Shown: positions 25,993 to 35,289, numbered from the stretch's first letter. The stretch is 48,018 nucleotides of DNA from Spirulinaceae cyanobacterium SM2_1_0 (GCA_012031265.1 JAAUTY010000033.1:1-48018), one strand, 5' to 3'. Notes: a model not told the origin generated them from the letters alone. Program-made: numbers and translations.

Positions 25993-26966
25993 GCGATCTC
26001 TTCTGTGCCTCCTTTGGCGCGGCGGCGGCGACTACGGCGCGGCCGACTTGAAATGTCATACTCAAGTGCCGCCCCAATGGCAAACAGAATGCCACTGAAG
26101 ACGAAAAAGACTTCCAGCAAGCCACCACTCTCGTACTCGGTCGGCAAGGTCGCAGCGTACTTGAACCACATATCGGCGAGGTATTTCGCTAAGGCTGCTG
26201 CCGCAATCGTCTGCCAGGAGAGGGAGAATGTCCCGCCCCAAAAAGCCAACAGTAGGGTCACGGCAATAATCAACAACGCAACGTCGCAGATGATGTAGAA
26301 GATATTGACGGGCTTCGAGAATTGTAAGAGGAAATCTTGGAGCGACATCACCCAGGCGGGAACCGTCTCACTAGCTACAGCCAACTCCTCAGTGGTGTCA
26401 GCAGCAGAATTGAGTAGAGGGGCGATGTCGGAGACGGCGGCAGCGCTGACGGGTTCGGCGAGGGCAACCCAGATAGCGAGGGCAGTGCCAGCGATCGCGA
26501 TAATCGCCAAAGTCACCCACTGCCAAATCGCCAGATTCAAGCGCTTCGAGAGCACCGCCAGCACCATGCCCCAGCCCAGGCAAACGTAGAAGGTGATGTA
26601 GAAGAGGTCGGCAGGAGAAATCTCCGGGTCAAGTCCCCAGTAGACCTCCCAGAAGCCAAACACCAGGTTGGCGATGAAGTAGGCGAGGATGCCGAGACCG
26701 ATCCCTAACCAAACATTGCGACCACTGGCAATCTTCGGACTTTGCCAGTTGCGGTAGCAGAGCAGCGCTGCTGCGAGGAATGGGACGCACTCGGCGACAT
26801 AAGTGCCGATCAAATACCAAAAGGAATCTTCAGTTTCTGGTGCCAGGAAATTGAATAAGAACAAGGCCAACGAAAGCACACCCCAGGTAATGCCTACATA
26901 GATGACGACTTTACTGTTGATTGGCCCGGTACCAGACTCTGGGGCTTTCTCGGCAGAGCTAGTCAT
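25989..26966 (-). CDS. Multi-pass membrane protein, unknown function
   Basis: A 325-residue integral membrane protein with about eight hydrophobic segments, starting near residue 20 (VVIYVGITWGVLSLALFLF) and ending near 300. A soluble insert of about 35 acidic residues occurs around 185-215, and the C-terminus is very basic (SSRPRRSRRRRAKGG). The ATG at 26966 follows GGGAG eight bases upstream; an earlier in-frame start at 26993 is less well placed. The stop overlaps the start of the HTH protein gene by four bases, so the two are probably translated together. I recognise no named family. Co-translation with a DNA-binding protein raises the possibility of a membrane sensor/regulator pair, but this is inference. 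Confidence 0.75.
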   Translation of the reverse strand: MTSSAEKAPESGTGPINSKVVIYVGITWGVLSLALFLFNFLAPETEDSFWYLIGTYVAECVPFLAAALLCYRNWQSPKIASGRNVWLGIGLGILAYFIANLVFGFWEVYWGLDPEISPADLFYITFYVCLGWGMVLAVLSKRLNLAIWQWVTLAIIAIAGTALAIWVALAEPVSAAAVSDIAPLLNSAADTTEELAVASETVPAWVMSLQDFLLQFSKPVNIFYIICDVALLIIAVTLLLAFWGGTFSLSWQTIAAAALAKYLADMWFKYAATLPTEYESGGLLEVFFVFSGILFAIGAALEYDISSRPRRSRRRRAKGGTEEIA

Positions 26967-27035
26967 TGACGATTCTCCCTTAGCAATTCGCAACTCACCA
27001 TCAACTCATCAACAAAGCGCCCTTGCAGGCAATGC

Positions 27036-27059
27036 CACTCCGAGTAATCAACCGGAGTG
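27036..27059 (-). other. Short hairpin between two genes
   Basis: CACTCCG (27036-27042) and CGGAGTG (27053-27059) form a 7-bp stem with a 10-base loop, between the end of the Npun_F0813 gene and the start of the membrane-protein gene, both on the minus strand. No T-tract follows, so it is not a convincing terminator. Confidence 0.25.
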
Positions 27060-27133
27060 TAGGCTAATGCCTTTGTCAGTTTACCGCTTTCATCTGCGCT
27101 GCGCCCAACTCTTCGAGCGATCGCGGCGGGCAG

Positions 27134-27802
27134 CTAGCCCCACTCTTTGCTCAGCGGCGATCCCTGCAACCAACCCAAAAATTCACGACGGTCGGTGTCG
27201 TCCATGTCTTGCAGAATGTCTTCGACTTCCTCAGCAAAATTCGTATTGCCGAAGTAGGACTTGCCGAGACCGTACAGGGCTTGCAAAAAGGTGACGAGAT
27301 GCTGTTCTTGCCAAGAGAGGGCGCTAGGGGATTCGAGTGGGTCGTCATTCAGCAGACGCGCGACTACCTTAGCGGAGTCCACTTGCGGGAAGTCGCCGCG
27401 CAGCAGCAAGTCCCCGACTTCTTTTTCAAAGAGCTTGGCTTGGCGGTTTCCCAACAGTTCTTCGACATCGAAGTAGATCGCTTGTAGCAACAGTAGGCAG
27501 GCTTGCATACAGCTTGGGGCGATCACCCCGCTGTTGCTACCACTGCTATCACCGGTGAGCTGATCGAGGCGTACTCGCCCCCAGACGCTGTGGCGATCGC
27601 TCTCTTGCAGCAGCACGCAGAACTTCCCCTGGTTGTCAGTGAGATCCTTCCAGAAGTTTTTCGCTTCCTCGGCTTGACTGGCATTGAAGACGCTGATCAA
27701 GCGAAAAGTCTGGTCTTGATACTTAAGGATTGGGATCGGTTGCTCGCGCTGCGGGTGCTGAATGCTCGAAATTTCAACATCCTGCCGTTTAAGGATAAAC
27801 AT
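27134..27802 (-). CDS. Npun_F0813 family protein
   Basis: A 222-residue soluble protein that I recognise as the cyanobacterial Npun_F0813 family from its start (MFILKRQDVEISSIQHP), FRLISVFNASQAEEAKNFWK and WGRVRLDQL. It has no signal peptide or membrane segment, and the second half is helical. Function is not known. Upstream is a 298-base divergent gap shared with the tRNA-Arg gene, containing an AT-rich stretch near 27965-27995 that may hold its promoter. Confidence 0.82.
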   Translation of the reverse strand: MFILKRQDVEISSIQHPQREQPIPILKYQDQTFRLISVFNASQAEEAKNFWKDLTDNQGKFCVLLQESDRHSVWGRVRLDQLTGDSSGSNSGVIAPSCMQACLLLLQAIYFDVEELLGNRQAKLFEKEVGDLLLRGDFPQVDSAKVVARLLNDDPLESPSALSWQEQHLVTFLQALYGLGKSYFGNTNFAEEVEDILQDMDDTDRREFLGWLQGSPLSKEWG

Positions 27803-28100
27803 AATGCCAGTAAATAATTTCCTGACCGGAGCGAGAGAGGAGAGACCCTGGGCCGCGTTGGCAAGCGAGTCGATCCCAGTCTACTGCCAGCAGCGATGCT
27901 GCTGGGTCGGTGCAGTTGGTCATACCAGGTGGCGAACCAACTGTCAGCCGTACATTCCCAGAGATTGCTATATAGTTTACTTGAGATTTTAATTCTCCGC
28001 GTTGCGGTTCGTGGCGGGCAGCACCGGGCGGCGTTGCCCAATCCTCAGTCGCCCGACTAGAATTGATCGGATTGTTGCTCCACTCAACTCAAGAGGCCGT

Positions 28101-28173
28101 GGGTGCGTAACTCAGCGGATAGAGTAGCTGCCTTCTAAGCAGCGAGTCGTAGGTTCAAGTCCTACCGCACCCG
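28101..28173 (+). tRNA. tRNA-Arg (anticodon UCU)
   Basis: A complete 73-base cloverleaf. The acceptor stem GGGTGCG (28101-28107) pairs with CGCACCC (28166-28172), with G as discriminator. The anticodon stem GCTGC/GCAGC encloses the loop CTTCTAA, giving TCT. The T arm has GTAGG/CCTAC around TTCAAGT. CCA is not encoded. It reads AGA/AGG arginine codons. A run of five T follows directly and could end transcription. Confidence 0.97.
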
Positions 28174-28261
28174 TTTTTACCAAGGGCGATCGCCCTCCTT
28201 AGTTTCCCCGCCGCCGCGCCCCCGATTCGCGGCGGCTGGAGTTAGGATTATTGGGGACGTA

Positions 28262-28975
28262 ATGCTAGCAAATCCTCACAATATCGCGGTTATGGCTGCC
28301 CAAACGCTCTATTCCGATACTCAGATCGTGGCCTGGCTGCGTGGCTTGCTCACCATCGCCTGGGCAGACGGTCACTTCGACCCCGAAGAACAAGCGCTGA
28401 TCGCGCAATTAACCCAAGACGAACTCGCTCCCCAAACTGATCTCGGTAACCTCCAACCGATCGCGCCGGCGGAACTAGCGGCGGCGCTCGGAGACGACGT
28501 CAATATCCGCGAAAATTTTTTGCGGACAGCCGTGATGATGGCTCTAGCCAATGGCGTCTACTCCCTCGATGAGGCGCAAGTGATCAACACCTTTCTGACG
28601 GCGCTGGATTTAGACATTGCCGAGATCGAAGCCCTGGAACAGACGCTTTACGATCCGGCACAACCAGCGGCTGAAGGGGCGACAACCACACTCACGGCGG
28701 CCAAACCGACACCGCCAGCGGCCGTCCTGCATCCGGTTCGGGACTGGCTTGATGGCATGGAAGTTCATGATCCCCGATTGGCTCGCTTTCTCTGCAAAAT
28801 GATTCCTGCCCAATGCCCCTTCGAGCGCGATGTTGTGCTGTTCGGTCACAAGGTGGTTCACATTCCGCCGATGTGCAAGCTGAATCCCCTCTACGAACAA
28901 CTCGTCGGCTTGCGCTTCCGGGCACTGTCCTACCTGGCGGATGATTGCGGCGAGGATGTCACGCGGTACTGCTAG
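28262..28975 (+). CDS. TerB-like plus Mo-nitrogenase C-terminal domain protein
   Basis: A 237-residue soluble protein. Residues about 20-130 look like a TerB-like helical domain (LLTIAWADGHFDPEEQALI, VMMALANGVYSLDEAQVI). The C-terminal ~80 residues match the Mo-dependent nitrogenase C-terminal domain (HPVRDWLDGMEVHDPRLARF, KMIPAQCPFERDVVLF, VVHIPPMCKLNPLYEQLVG, ending SYLADDCGED), with four conserved cysteines. Despite the name, this domain is widespread in cyanobacteria that do not fix nitrogen, and no nif gene is in the window. The start at 28262 has GGGGAC close upstream; the ATG at 28292 is an alternative. It is convergent with the NblB-like gene. Confidence 0.8.
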   Translation: MLANPHNIAVMAAQTLYSDTQIVAWLRGLLTIAWADGHFDPEEQALIAQLTQDELAPQTDLGNLQPIAPAELAAALGDDVNIRENFLRTAVMMALANGVYSLDEAQVINTFLTALDLDIAEIEALEQTLYDPAQPAAEGATTTLTAAKPTPPAAVLHPVRDWLDGMEVHDPRLARFLCKMIPAQCPFERDVVLFGHKVVHIPPMCKLNPLYEQLVGLRFRALSYLADDCGEDVTRYC

Positions 28976-29000
28976 TTGCCGCGCCCTAGGCATGGAGCCA

Positions 29001-29666
29001 TTATTCGGTGATGAGACCGCGTTGGGCAGCTTCGGCGACTTGAGCCGTGCTGTCTTGACTGAGACGCTGTAGGGTGGCTTGGGCGTCGGCCCCATTGAGT
29101 CGGGCTAGCGCTTGGGCGGTGCGATGGCGGAGTTGCCAGTCGTCGCTGTCAGCAAAGCGGGTGATGTGGGGGACGGCGCGGCGATCGCCCAGTTCGCCTA
29201 GCGAGCCGATGGCTGCGGTTTGCAGCAGGGCATTGTCGGAGTCCAGGGCGGTGATCAGCAGGTCGTAGCCGCGCGGATCACCCATTTCCCCCAGCGCGGC
29301 GACGATGCTGAACTGCAACAACCACTCCTCGGTTTGCTCGTAGGCATTGGCGAGTTCTTCAAAGAGCGCTGTCAGTTTCAGTGCGGCGATCGCATCGGCC
29401 GCCGCCGAACGCACGTCGATCTCAGAATCCGTCAGCAGCCGCTCGCGCAACAGGGCTTGAGTCGTCGCCAAGTCCACACTGCCTAGGCTATCCATCTGGC
29501 TGACGGCTGAATAGCGTACCCGCGAATTGGCATCGGTGATCGCGGGCTGAATCAGCTCAAAGGCCAACGCCGGATCGAGTTGGCGCAGTTGGTTGACGCC
29601 ACTAAGGCGATCGCCATAGTCGTCGGAATTCAGCAAGGCGCGGGCAGATTCAGGCGTGGCAGTCAT
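29001..29666 (-). CDS. nblB: HEAT-repeat protein, NblB-like (phycobilisome degradation)
   Basis: A 221-residue protein built almost wholly of HEAT/PBS-lyase repeats (about six), for example VRYSAVSQMDSLG, VRSAAADAIAAL, AIGSLGELGDRRAVPHI and LRHRTAQALARLNG. It belongs with the CpcE/CpcF/NblB group. The overall layout, with N-terminal ESARALLNSDDYGDRLSGVN, fits NblB, needed for phycobilisome breakdown under nutrient starvation and thought to act on bilin-bearing subunits. NblB and bilin-lyase subunits are hard to separate by eye, but no phycobiliprotein genes flank it, which favours NblB over a CpcE-type lyase. It is 20 bases downstream of the CBS gene, in the same direction. Confidence 0.68.
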   Translation of the reverse strand: MTATPESARALLNSDDYGDRLSGVNQLRQLDPALAFELIQPAITDANSRVRYSAVSQMDSLGSVDLATTQALLRERLLTDSEIDVRSAAADAIAALKLTALFEELANAYEQTEEWLLQFSIVAALGEMGDPRGYDLLITALDSDNALLQTAAIGSLGELGDRRAVPHITRFADSDDWQLRHRTAQALARLNGADAQATLQRLSQDSTAQVAEAAQRGLITE

Positions 29667-29685
29667 GGGTTTAGGCAGAACGGCT

Positions 29686-30144
29686 TTAATTCGCCGCCAT
29701 GGCGCGGATAATGTCGCTTTGGGTGATCAGCCCCACGAGGCGATCGCTGGCATCGATCACGGGCAGACGATGAATGTGCTTGTCGTGCATCACCTGCGCG
29801 GCTTCGCGCAGCGATCGCTCCGGCGCAATCGTGATTGGCTTGGCGGTCATGACATCGCCCACGGTTTGCCCGAGCGCCTTGTGCAATTCCTTTTCGTAGC
29901 GGGCGGGGTTACGCAGAAAAATAGCGCTGTCGAGCAGCATGATGTAAGGCGGCGGTTCAACACCGGTCGCCTGCCACATCAGGTCAGACTCGGAAAGGAT
30001 GCCGATGAGGGCGTCATCATCGTCCACCACGAGCAGACAACTCGCCTGTCGCTCCACCAGCAGTTGAATCGCATCAGACAGTGCTAACTGGGGCTTCACC
30101 GTCACAGGGTCAGGCATCATAAAATCAGCAACGGTCTGAGACAT
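29686..30144 (-). CDS. CBS-domain pair protein
   Basis: A 152-residue protein made of two CBS motifs (residues about 5-62 and 92-150) and a 30-residue insert between them (EPPPYIMLLDSAIFLRNPARYE). CBS pairs bind adenine nucleotides and act as energy or ligand sensors. Typical segments are VADFMMPDPVTVKPQLALSD, LLVVDDDDALIGILSESDL, and at the end HRLPVIDASDRLVGLITQSD. It is transcribed just ahead of the NblB-like gene and divergently from the large kinase, whose N-terminus is also CBS-like. Confidence 0.88.
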   Translation of the reverse strand: MSQTVADFMMPDPVTVKPQLALSDAIQLLVERQASCLLVVDDDDALIGILSESDLMWQATGVEPPPYIMLLDSAIFLRNPARYEKELHKALGQTVGDVMTAKPITIAPERSLREAAQVMHDKHIHRLPVIDASDRLVGLITQSDIIRAMAAN

Positions 30145-30551
30145 AGCAGCAAGCCAACGGTTCTAAGTTTTCTAAACTCAACGAGTCTGAGAATTTATAT
30201 TGTACGAGCACAGCGCGGAGCCATACTCGCGGTTACATAGATTGTTACCTCGATTACCGTTTCCAGCGTGCCACCGCGACGATCACCGCGACTGGCTAGA
30301 ATGAAGTGACTCATCGTTCATGCTTGTGACAGCCAGCCTGTCATGGCAAGGCAGCCTCATCTGGATCATCCCGGATCTTGTGTGAAGTCGCCAACAACAA
30401 CGATCCTGGAAACCTAGTCATGGCCTGACTTTAGGGGGATTGCGTTCCATACAGCTTCATATGTAAAGTGGAAGCGATACTGCTCAACCGGCTGTGACCC
30501 AGCTTGAATCAGCGGCGTCGCAAGCGATGCTCACCTAGCTATCTAGTGCTC
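30145..30551. other. Divergent intergenic region, no gene seen
   Basis: About 400 bases between the CBS gene (minus) and the LOV kinase (plus), so it should hold promoters for both. CCTAGTCA and TGACTTTAGG around 30414-30439 form an imperfect inverted repeat about 110 bases before the kinase start. No RNA gene or coding frame was supported. Confidence 0.4.
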
Positions 30552-33500
30552 ATGCCCCATTCCCCGTCTGCTCTGGGCACGCTAGTCAGCGAACTCTTCG
30601 TCATTGCCCCGACCACTGCCCTCACCGATATTGCCCGTCATTTGCAAGCCGATGCCGATTGTCTCTGGGTCGGGTCGGAGACGGAGGTGCTGGGCTTCGT
30701 GCGCGATCGCGACCTCGTCGCCTGGCTCGCGGCGGGCAATGGCAACGCCACAGCGATGGCAACTGATGTGATGGCGCGGCAATGGCTGACCTGTGCCTTG
30801 ACGGAATTGGCTGCTCCCGCTGCGCTAGCCGAACGCCTAGCCGACGCAGCCGCTCTGCCCTGCCTCGTTCTTGACGGCAGCGGTCGAGCGGTCGGTTGGT
30901 TGGATCCGGAGCGCTGGCGATCGCACCGTGACACCGAGGCCATGACTGAGCAATGTTTTCAGGCGCTGCTCACCAGTGCCCCCCTGGCAGCGGCCCGCGT
31001 TGATGGCACCGGTCACCTTCAACAAGTCAACCCCGCCCTCTGTGAACTGCTCGGCTACAGCCGCGAGGAGCTTGACCAGGTGAATCTCGCCACGCTCTGC
31101 GAGTCAGAACGCGACCTCCCGGACTGGACGAGCGATCGCCCGCATCCCTACTGCCGAGAGCTGCGCTGTCGCACGGCTTTCGATGATTGGGCTTGGGTCG
31201 AGTTGTCCGCCATGCGTCTGCCGACGACGACGGCAGTATCCGATGGCTGGCTCCTCTTCTTCACTGATATCGCCACCCGCAAAAGCCTCGAACGCAAGAT
31301 CGTCACTTCCGAGACCTGGATGCGCTCGTGCCTGGAAGCGATGACTGACATCCTGCTCGTCGTCGATGGTGCCTGCCGCACGATCGCCATCCCGCCCACT
31401 CAACCCTCCCTTGCAGTCGTTGGGGAGGATGAAAATGTGGTGACGGCGACGACGTGGGAGATTTTTTATGGCGATCGCGCCGCCGAATTCAAAACCCAAG
31501 TCCGCCAGGCTCTCGCTACGCAAACCGGCTGCACCCTGGACTACCAACTGACCGTGCAGGGTCATGACTACTGGTTTTCCGCACAGGTAACGCCAATTAA
31601 TCGCGAGGAAGCAATCTGGGTCGCCCGCGAGGTGACCGCCATTCATCAAGCGACCGCTCGTCTCACAGCTTCCCAATCCCTGCTCCAAGGCATCCTCGAT
31701 AGCGCCCTTGATGCCGTCATGGTCTTGGCGGCGGTGCGGGATGCGGACGGGAAGATTGTCGATTTTCGCTGGCGGCTCGCCAATCCGGCGGCGGCAACCC
31801 TCTGCGGTCGGTCGGCGGCAGCGCTGCTGGATACCTCCTGGTTGGCGCTCCGGCCGGGCGATCGCGACTTGAGCCTGTTTCAACGCTATGTACAGGTCGT
31901 GACAACGGGGCAACCTGACGAAATTGAATTACACCAACCGCACGAACCCTTTGACCGCTGGTTGCAGATCACGGTTGTCAAGCTGGACGATGGCTGTGTG
32001 GTCACTTGGCGTGACATCACCAATCGCAAGCAAACCGAGGCGCAGTTGCGTATCTTTGAGCGGGCGATCGCCGCCAGTAGCAATGGCATCATCATCAGCG
32101 ATGCTCAGCAGCCCGACTATCCCGTCATCTACACCAACGCCGCGTTTGAAAAAATGACCGGCTACAGTCGCAACGAAATCCTCGGCCGCAACTGCCGTAT
32201 TTTGCAAGGGTATGAGTGCGAGCAAGCGGGTCTCGATGAAGTGCGGGCGGCGCTGCGCGAACAGCGCGAGTGCCAAGTGACGCTCCGCAACTACCGCAAG
32301 GACGGCAGCTTATTTTGGAATGAGCTGTCGCTGGCTCCCGTAAGCGATACCGAAGGTCGCCTCACCCACTATGTCGGTATTCAAACCGATACCACGACCC
32401 GCCGCCAAGCGGTGGAAGCTCTGACCCACCAACTCAGCCGGATGCTGTTGTTGCGCCAGCTTGCCGAACGCATCCGGGCGAATCTCGATCCCGTGACCCT
32501 CTACACCACAGCCGTGGAACAGATTGGTCAGGCGTTGCAGGTGGATCGCTGTCTGATCCATACCTACTCACCGGCTGAGCACCAGGCGGGCGCGCCGGTG
32601 ATTGCCGAGTATTGCCGCCCTGGCATAGTGCGGCTCAGCGCTCAATCGGTGCCTGTGGCTGGCAATCCCTACGCGGAGCAAGTCTTGGCTCAAGATACGG
32701 CGATCGCCTCACCAGATGTCTATGCTGATCCCCTGCTCGTCACGCAGCATGACTTCTGCCAGCGGATCGGGCTGAGATCAATGCTGGCGGTACGCACCTC
32801 CTACCACGACCAACCGAATGGCATCATTGGTCTCCACCAGTGCGATCGCCCGCGAGTTTGGACAGCCGAGGAGATCGACCTACTCGAATCGCTAGCGACG
32901 AGTTTTGGGATTGCGATCGCCCAGGCCTCACTGCTCCAACAAGCCCAATTCCAACGCCAAGCCCTCGACTATCGCAACCAGGCGCTCCAGCAAGAGATTC
33001 AGCAGCGCCAGCAAGCCGAGATTGAGCTACGCCAAAGTGAAGCTCATAATCGTGCGTTGATCACTGCAATTCCGGATCTGTTGCTGCGGATCGACCGCCA
33101 CGAACACTACCAAGACTACAGTTGTCCGAACGAGTCGATCGATCTGCTCGCCGACAAGGATCGGATCGGTCAATCAATGCAAGCACTCTTGCCCACCAAT
33201 CTATATGAGCGCCAATCTGCGGTCTTGGCCCAGGCGCTCGCGACCGGGGAGGTGCAGATCTATGAGCAGCAACTGTTGATTGACGGCGAAGTCCGCCACG
33301 AAGAGGTGCGGGTTGCGCCGATCAATGCCGACGAAGCCCTGTTTATCATTCGGGACATCAGCCAGCGCAAGCGAGCGGAGCTGGAGCGCGATCGCTTCTT
33401 CATGCTCTCGCTGGATCTACTTTGTATCGCCGACTTTGGTGGTTACTTCAAGCGGCTAAATCCCGCTTGGGGACGAGTCTTGGGCTACCGCGAGACGGAA

Positions 33501-35273
33501 CTCATGGCGCGACCCTGGCTCGATTTTGTACATCCTGACGACCGGGCCGTCACGTTGGCAGCTCTCGCGTCTTTACGAACCGGTCAGGCGACGGATCGGT
33601 TTGAGAATCGCTATCAGACAGCAGCTGGTGACTATCGTTGGCTCGCTTGGGCCGCCGCGCCCTACAAGCAGGAGCAACTCATTTATGCAGTAGCGCGGGA
33701 TGTCACCGACCGCAAGCAAGCGGAACAGGAGCTGAAAACGGCTAAAGAAGCGGCTGAGGTCGCCAACCTCGCCAAAAGCCAGTTCCTGGCTGCGATGAGC
33801 CATGAGTTGCGGACGCCGCTGAATGCGATCCTCGGTTTCAGCCAACTGCTCGCTACCAATCCTCGCCTCGAGCGCCAGCCGCGCGAATATATCACCATCA
33901 TCGAGCGCAGCGGCCAGCATCTGCTGGGGTTGATCAATGATGTGCTCTCGATGGCGAAGATCGAAGCGGGGGCGATGAGTCTCGAGCGGGCGTCCTTCGA
34001 TTTGCACCAGCTTCTGGAGATGTTGCTGGATCTGTTCCGGCTCAAGGCCGAGGCGAAAGGTCTAACGCTACGCTGCGATCGCGCCCCCGATCTGCCACAG
34101 TTCGTCCAGGGGGATGCCGGTAAATTGCGACAAGTCTTGATTAACCTCTTGGGCAATGCCCTGAAGTTTACCCAGCAGGGCGGCGTCAACCTGACCGTGG
34201 CACCGCGAGCAGCGGCGGCAGCCCTGCTCGCGCCAGCCCCGGCCGCTGAGACGGCGGCGATCGCCTTCACGATTCTCGACACCGGCCCCGGCATCGCCCC
34301 CGCTGAACTCGCGAACATTTTCACCGCCTTCACGCAGAGCGAGACGGAACGCCAATCGCAGCAGGGAACTGGTTTGGGATTACCGATCAGTCTGCGGTTT
34401 GTACAGTTGATGGGCGGTCGCCTGGTGGTGCGATCGCACGGCTACGAACTCGCCTTCGAGGCCGGCGGCCCCCCCGCGAGCCAACCCCGGCCGGTTGCAT
34501 CAGCGCCAACGAATGGGGCTTGCTTCGAGTTTGTCGTGCCGCTAGCGCGCGCCATGTCCACCACCGTGACGACAACCGCAACAGACACCCGCGAAATCAT
34601 CGGCCTCGCACCCGGTCAACCCACCTACCGCATCGCAATCGTCGAAGACATCGCCAGCAACCGCCGCCTACTGCATGACCTGCTGGAGCCGTTGGGCTTT
34701 GCGGTGCGTGAGGCGGTTGATGGCGAGGCGGCGATCGCCCTCTGGCAGCAGTGGCAGCCCGACCTGATCCTCTTGGATATGCAGCTGCCGGTCATGGATG
34801 GCTATGCTGTGGCCCGCCAACTGCGTGCCCAAGCCACTGAATCCGTGCCGCCGCTCATCGCGCTGACGGCCGCGGCCTTTGAGGATCAGCGAGCGGCGAT
34901 CCTGGCCGCTGGTTGTGATGACACGCTTAGCAAGCCCTTTTTCCGTACCGAGTTGCTGGCAAAGTTGGCGCAGCATCTCGGGGTGTGCTATCGCTACCGC
35001 GACGGTTCGCTCTCGGCGTCGCTGCCTCCGCAATCATCCCCCGATCCGGACATCGCTGAGCTAGTGGCGGCGCTGCAACTGTTGTCGCCGGAGTGGCGGC
35101 AACAGTTGCAGAATGCAGCGATCGCCGCCAATGAGGATTTGATGTGCCAGTTGATTGGCCAACTCCCGACTAGCGCCGTGCTGCTCGCCGGTCGGCTCAC
35201 GGATCTGGTGTTGAACTTCGAGCTAGAGCAGATTATCAAGGCTTTGAGTCAAGTGTCAGCCACAGACGATTAG
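30552..35273 (+). CDS. Hybrid sensor histidine kinase with CBS, PAS, LOV, GAF and REC domains
   Basis: A 1573-residue multidomain signalling protein without membrane helices. In order: a CBS-like pair (1-120); PAS domains (about 135-245, 255-375, 378-500); a LOV-type PAS (506-625) with photoactive Cys548 in GRNCRILQG, plus NYRKDGSLFWNELSLAPV and YVGIQTD; a GAF domain (640-805) lacking an evident bilin cysteine; two more PAS domains (830-945, 950-1065); HisKA with His1084 in SHELRTPLNAILGF; HATPase_c (about 1190-1340, DTGPGIAP, GTGLGLPI); a receiver domain (1360-1475) with Asp1409 in LILLDMQLPVMDG; and a helical tail. The LOV residues are those that bind flavin and form the blue-light adduct, so a blue-light input is expected. 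The ATG at 30552 is preferred; an in-frame TTG at 30504 adds implausible residues. Confidence 0.93.
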   Translation: MPHSPSALGTLVSELFVIAPTTALTDIARHLQADADCLWVGSETEVLGFVRDRDLVAWLAAGNGNATAMATDVMARQWLTCALTELAAPAALAERLADAAALPCLVLDGSGRAVGWLDPERWRSHRDTEAMTEQCFQALLTSAPLAAARVDGTGHLQQVNPALCELLGYSREELDQVNLATLCESERDLPDWTSDRPHPYCRELRCRTAFDDWAWVELSAMRLPTTTAVSDGWLLFFTDIATRKSLERKIVTSETWMRSCLEAMTDILLVVDGACRTIAIPPTQPSLAVVGEDENVVTATTWEIFYGDRAAEFKTQVRQALATQTGCTLDYQLTVQGHDYWFSAQVTPINREEAIWVAREVTAIHQATARLTASQSLLQGILDSALDAVMVLAAVRDADGKIVDFRWRLANPAAATLCGRSAAALLDTSWLALRPGDRDLSLFQRYVQVVTTGQPDEIELHQPHEPFDRWLQITVVKLDDGCVVTWRDITNRKQTEAQLRIFERAIAASSNGIIISDAQQPDYPVIYTNAAFEKMTGYSRNEILGRNCRILQGYECEQAGLDEVRAALREQRECQVTLRNYRKDGSLFWNELSLAPVSDTEGRLTHYVGIQTDTTTRRQAVEALTHQLSRMLLLRQLAERIRANLDPVTLYTTAVEQIGQALQVDRCLIHTYSPAEHQAGAPVIAEYCRPGIVRLSAQSVPVAGNPYAEQVLAQDTAIASPDVYADPLLVTQHDFCQRIGLRSMLAVRTSYHDQPNGIIGLHQCDRPRVWTAEEIDLLESLATSFGIAIAQASLLQQAQFQRQALDYRNQALQQEIQQRQQAEIELRQSEAHNRALITAIPDLLLRIDRHEHYQDYSCPNESIDLLADKDRIGQSMQALLPTNLYERQSAVLAQALATGEVQIYEQQLLIDGEVRHEEVRVAPINADEALFIIRDISQRKRAELERDRFFMLSLDLLCIADFGGYFKRLNPAWGRVLGYRETELMARPWLDFVHPDDRAVTLAALASLRTGQATDRFENRYQTAAGDYRWLAWAAAPYKQEQLIYAVARDVTDRKQAEQELKTAKEAAEVANLAKSQFLAAMSHELRTPLNAILGFSQLLATNPRLERQPREYITIIERSGQHLLGLINDVLSMAKIEAGAMSLERASFDLHQLLEMLLDLFRLKAEAKGLTLRCDRAPDLPQFVQGDAGKLRQVLINLLGNALKFTQQGGVNLTVAPRAAAAALLAPAPAAETAAIAFTILDTGPGIAPAELANIFTAFTQSETERQSQQGTGLGLPISLRFVQLMGGRLVVRSHGYELAFEAGGPPASQPRPVASAPTNGACFEFVVPLARAMSTTVTTTATDTREIIGLAPGQPTYRIAIVEDIASNRRLLHDLLEPLGFAVREAVDGEAAIALWQQWQPDLILLDMQLPVMDGYAVARQLRAQATESVPPLIALTAAAFEDQRAAILAAGCDDTLSKPFFRTELLAKLAQHLGVCYRYRDGSLSASLPPQSSPDPDIAELVAALQLLSPEWRQQLQNAAIAANEDLMCQLIGQLPTSAVLLAGRLTDLVLNFELEQIIKALSQVSATDD

Positions 35274-35289
35274 CCAGCCCATAGCCAGC

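Noticed and set aside
32460-32950. Bilin-binding (cyanobacteriochrome) GAF in the hybrid kinase
   Set aside because: No Cys-His pair at the usual chromophore site was seen; the GLHQCDRPRVWT segment is that of ordinary GAF domains in cyanobacterial kinases.
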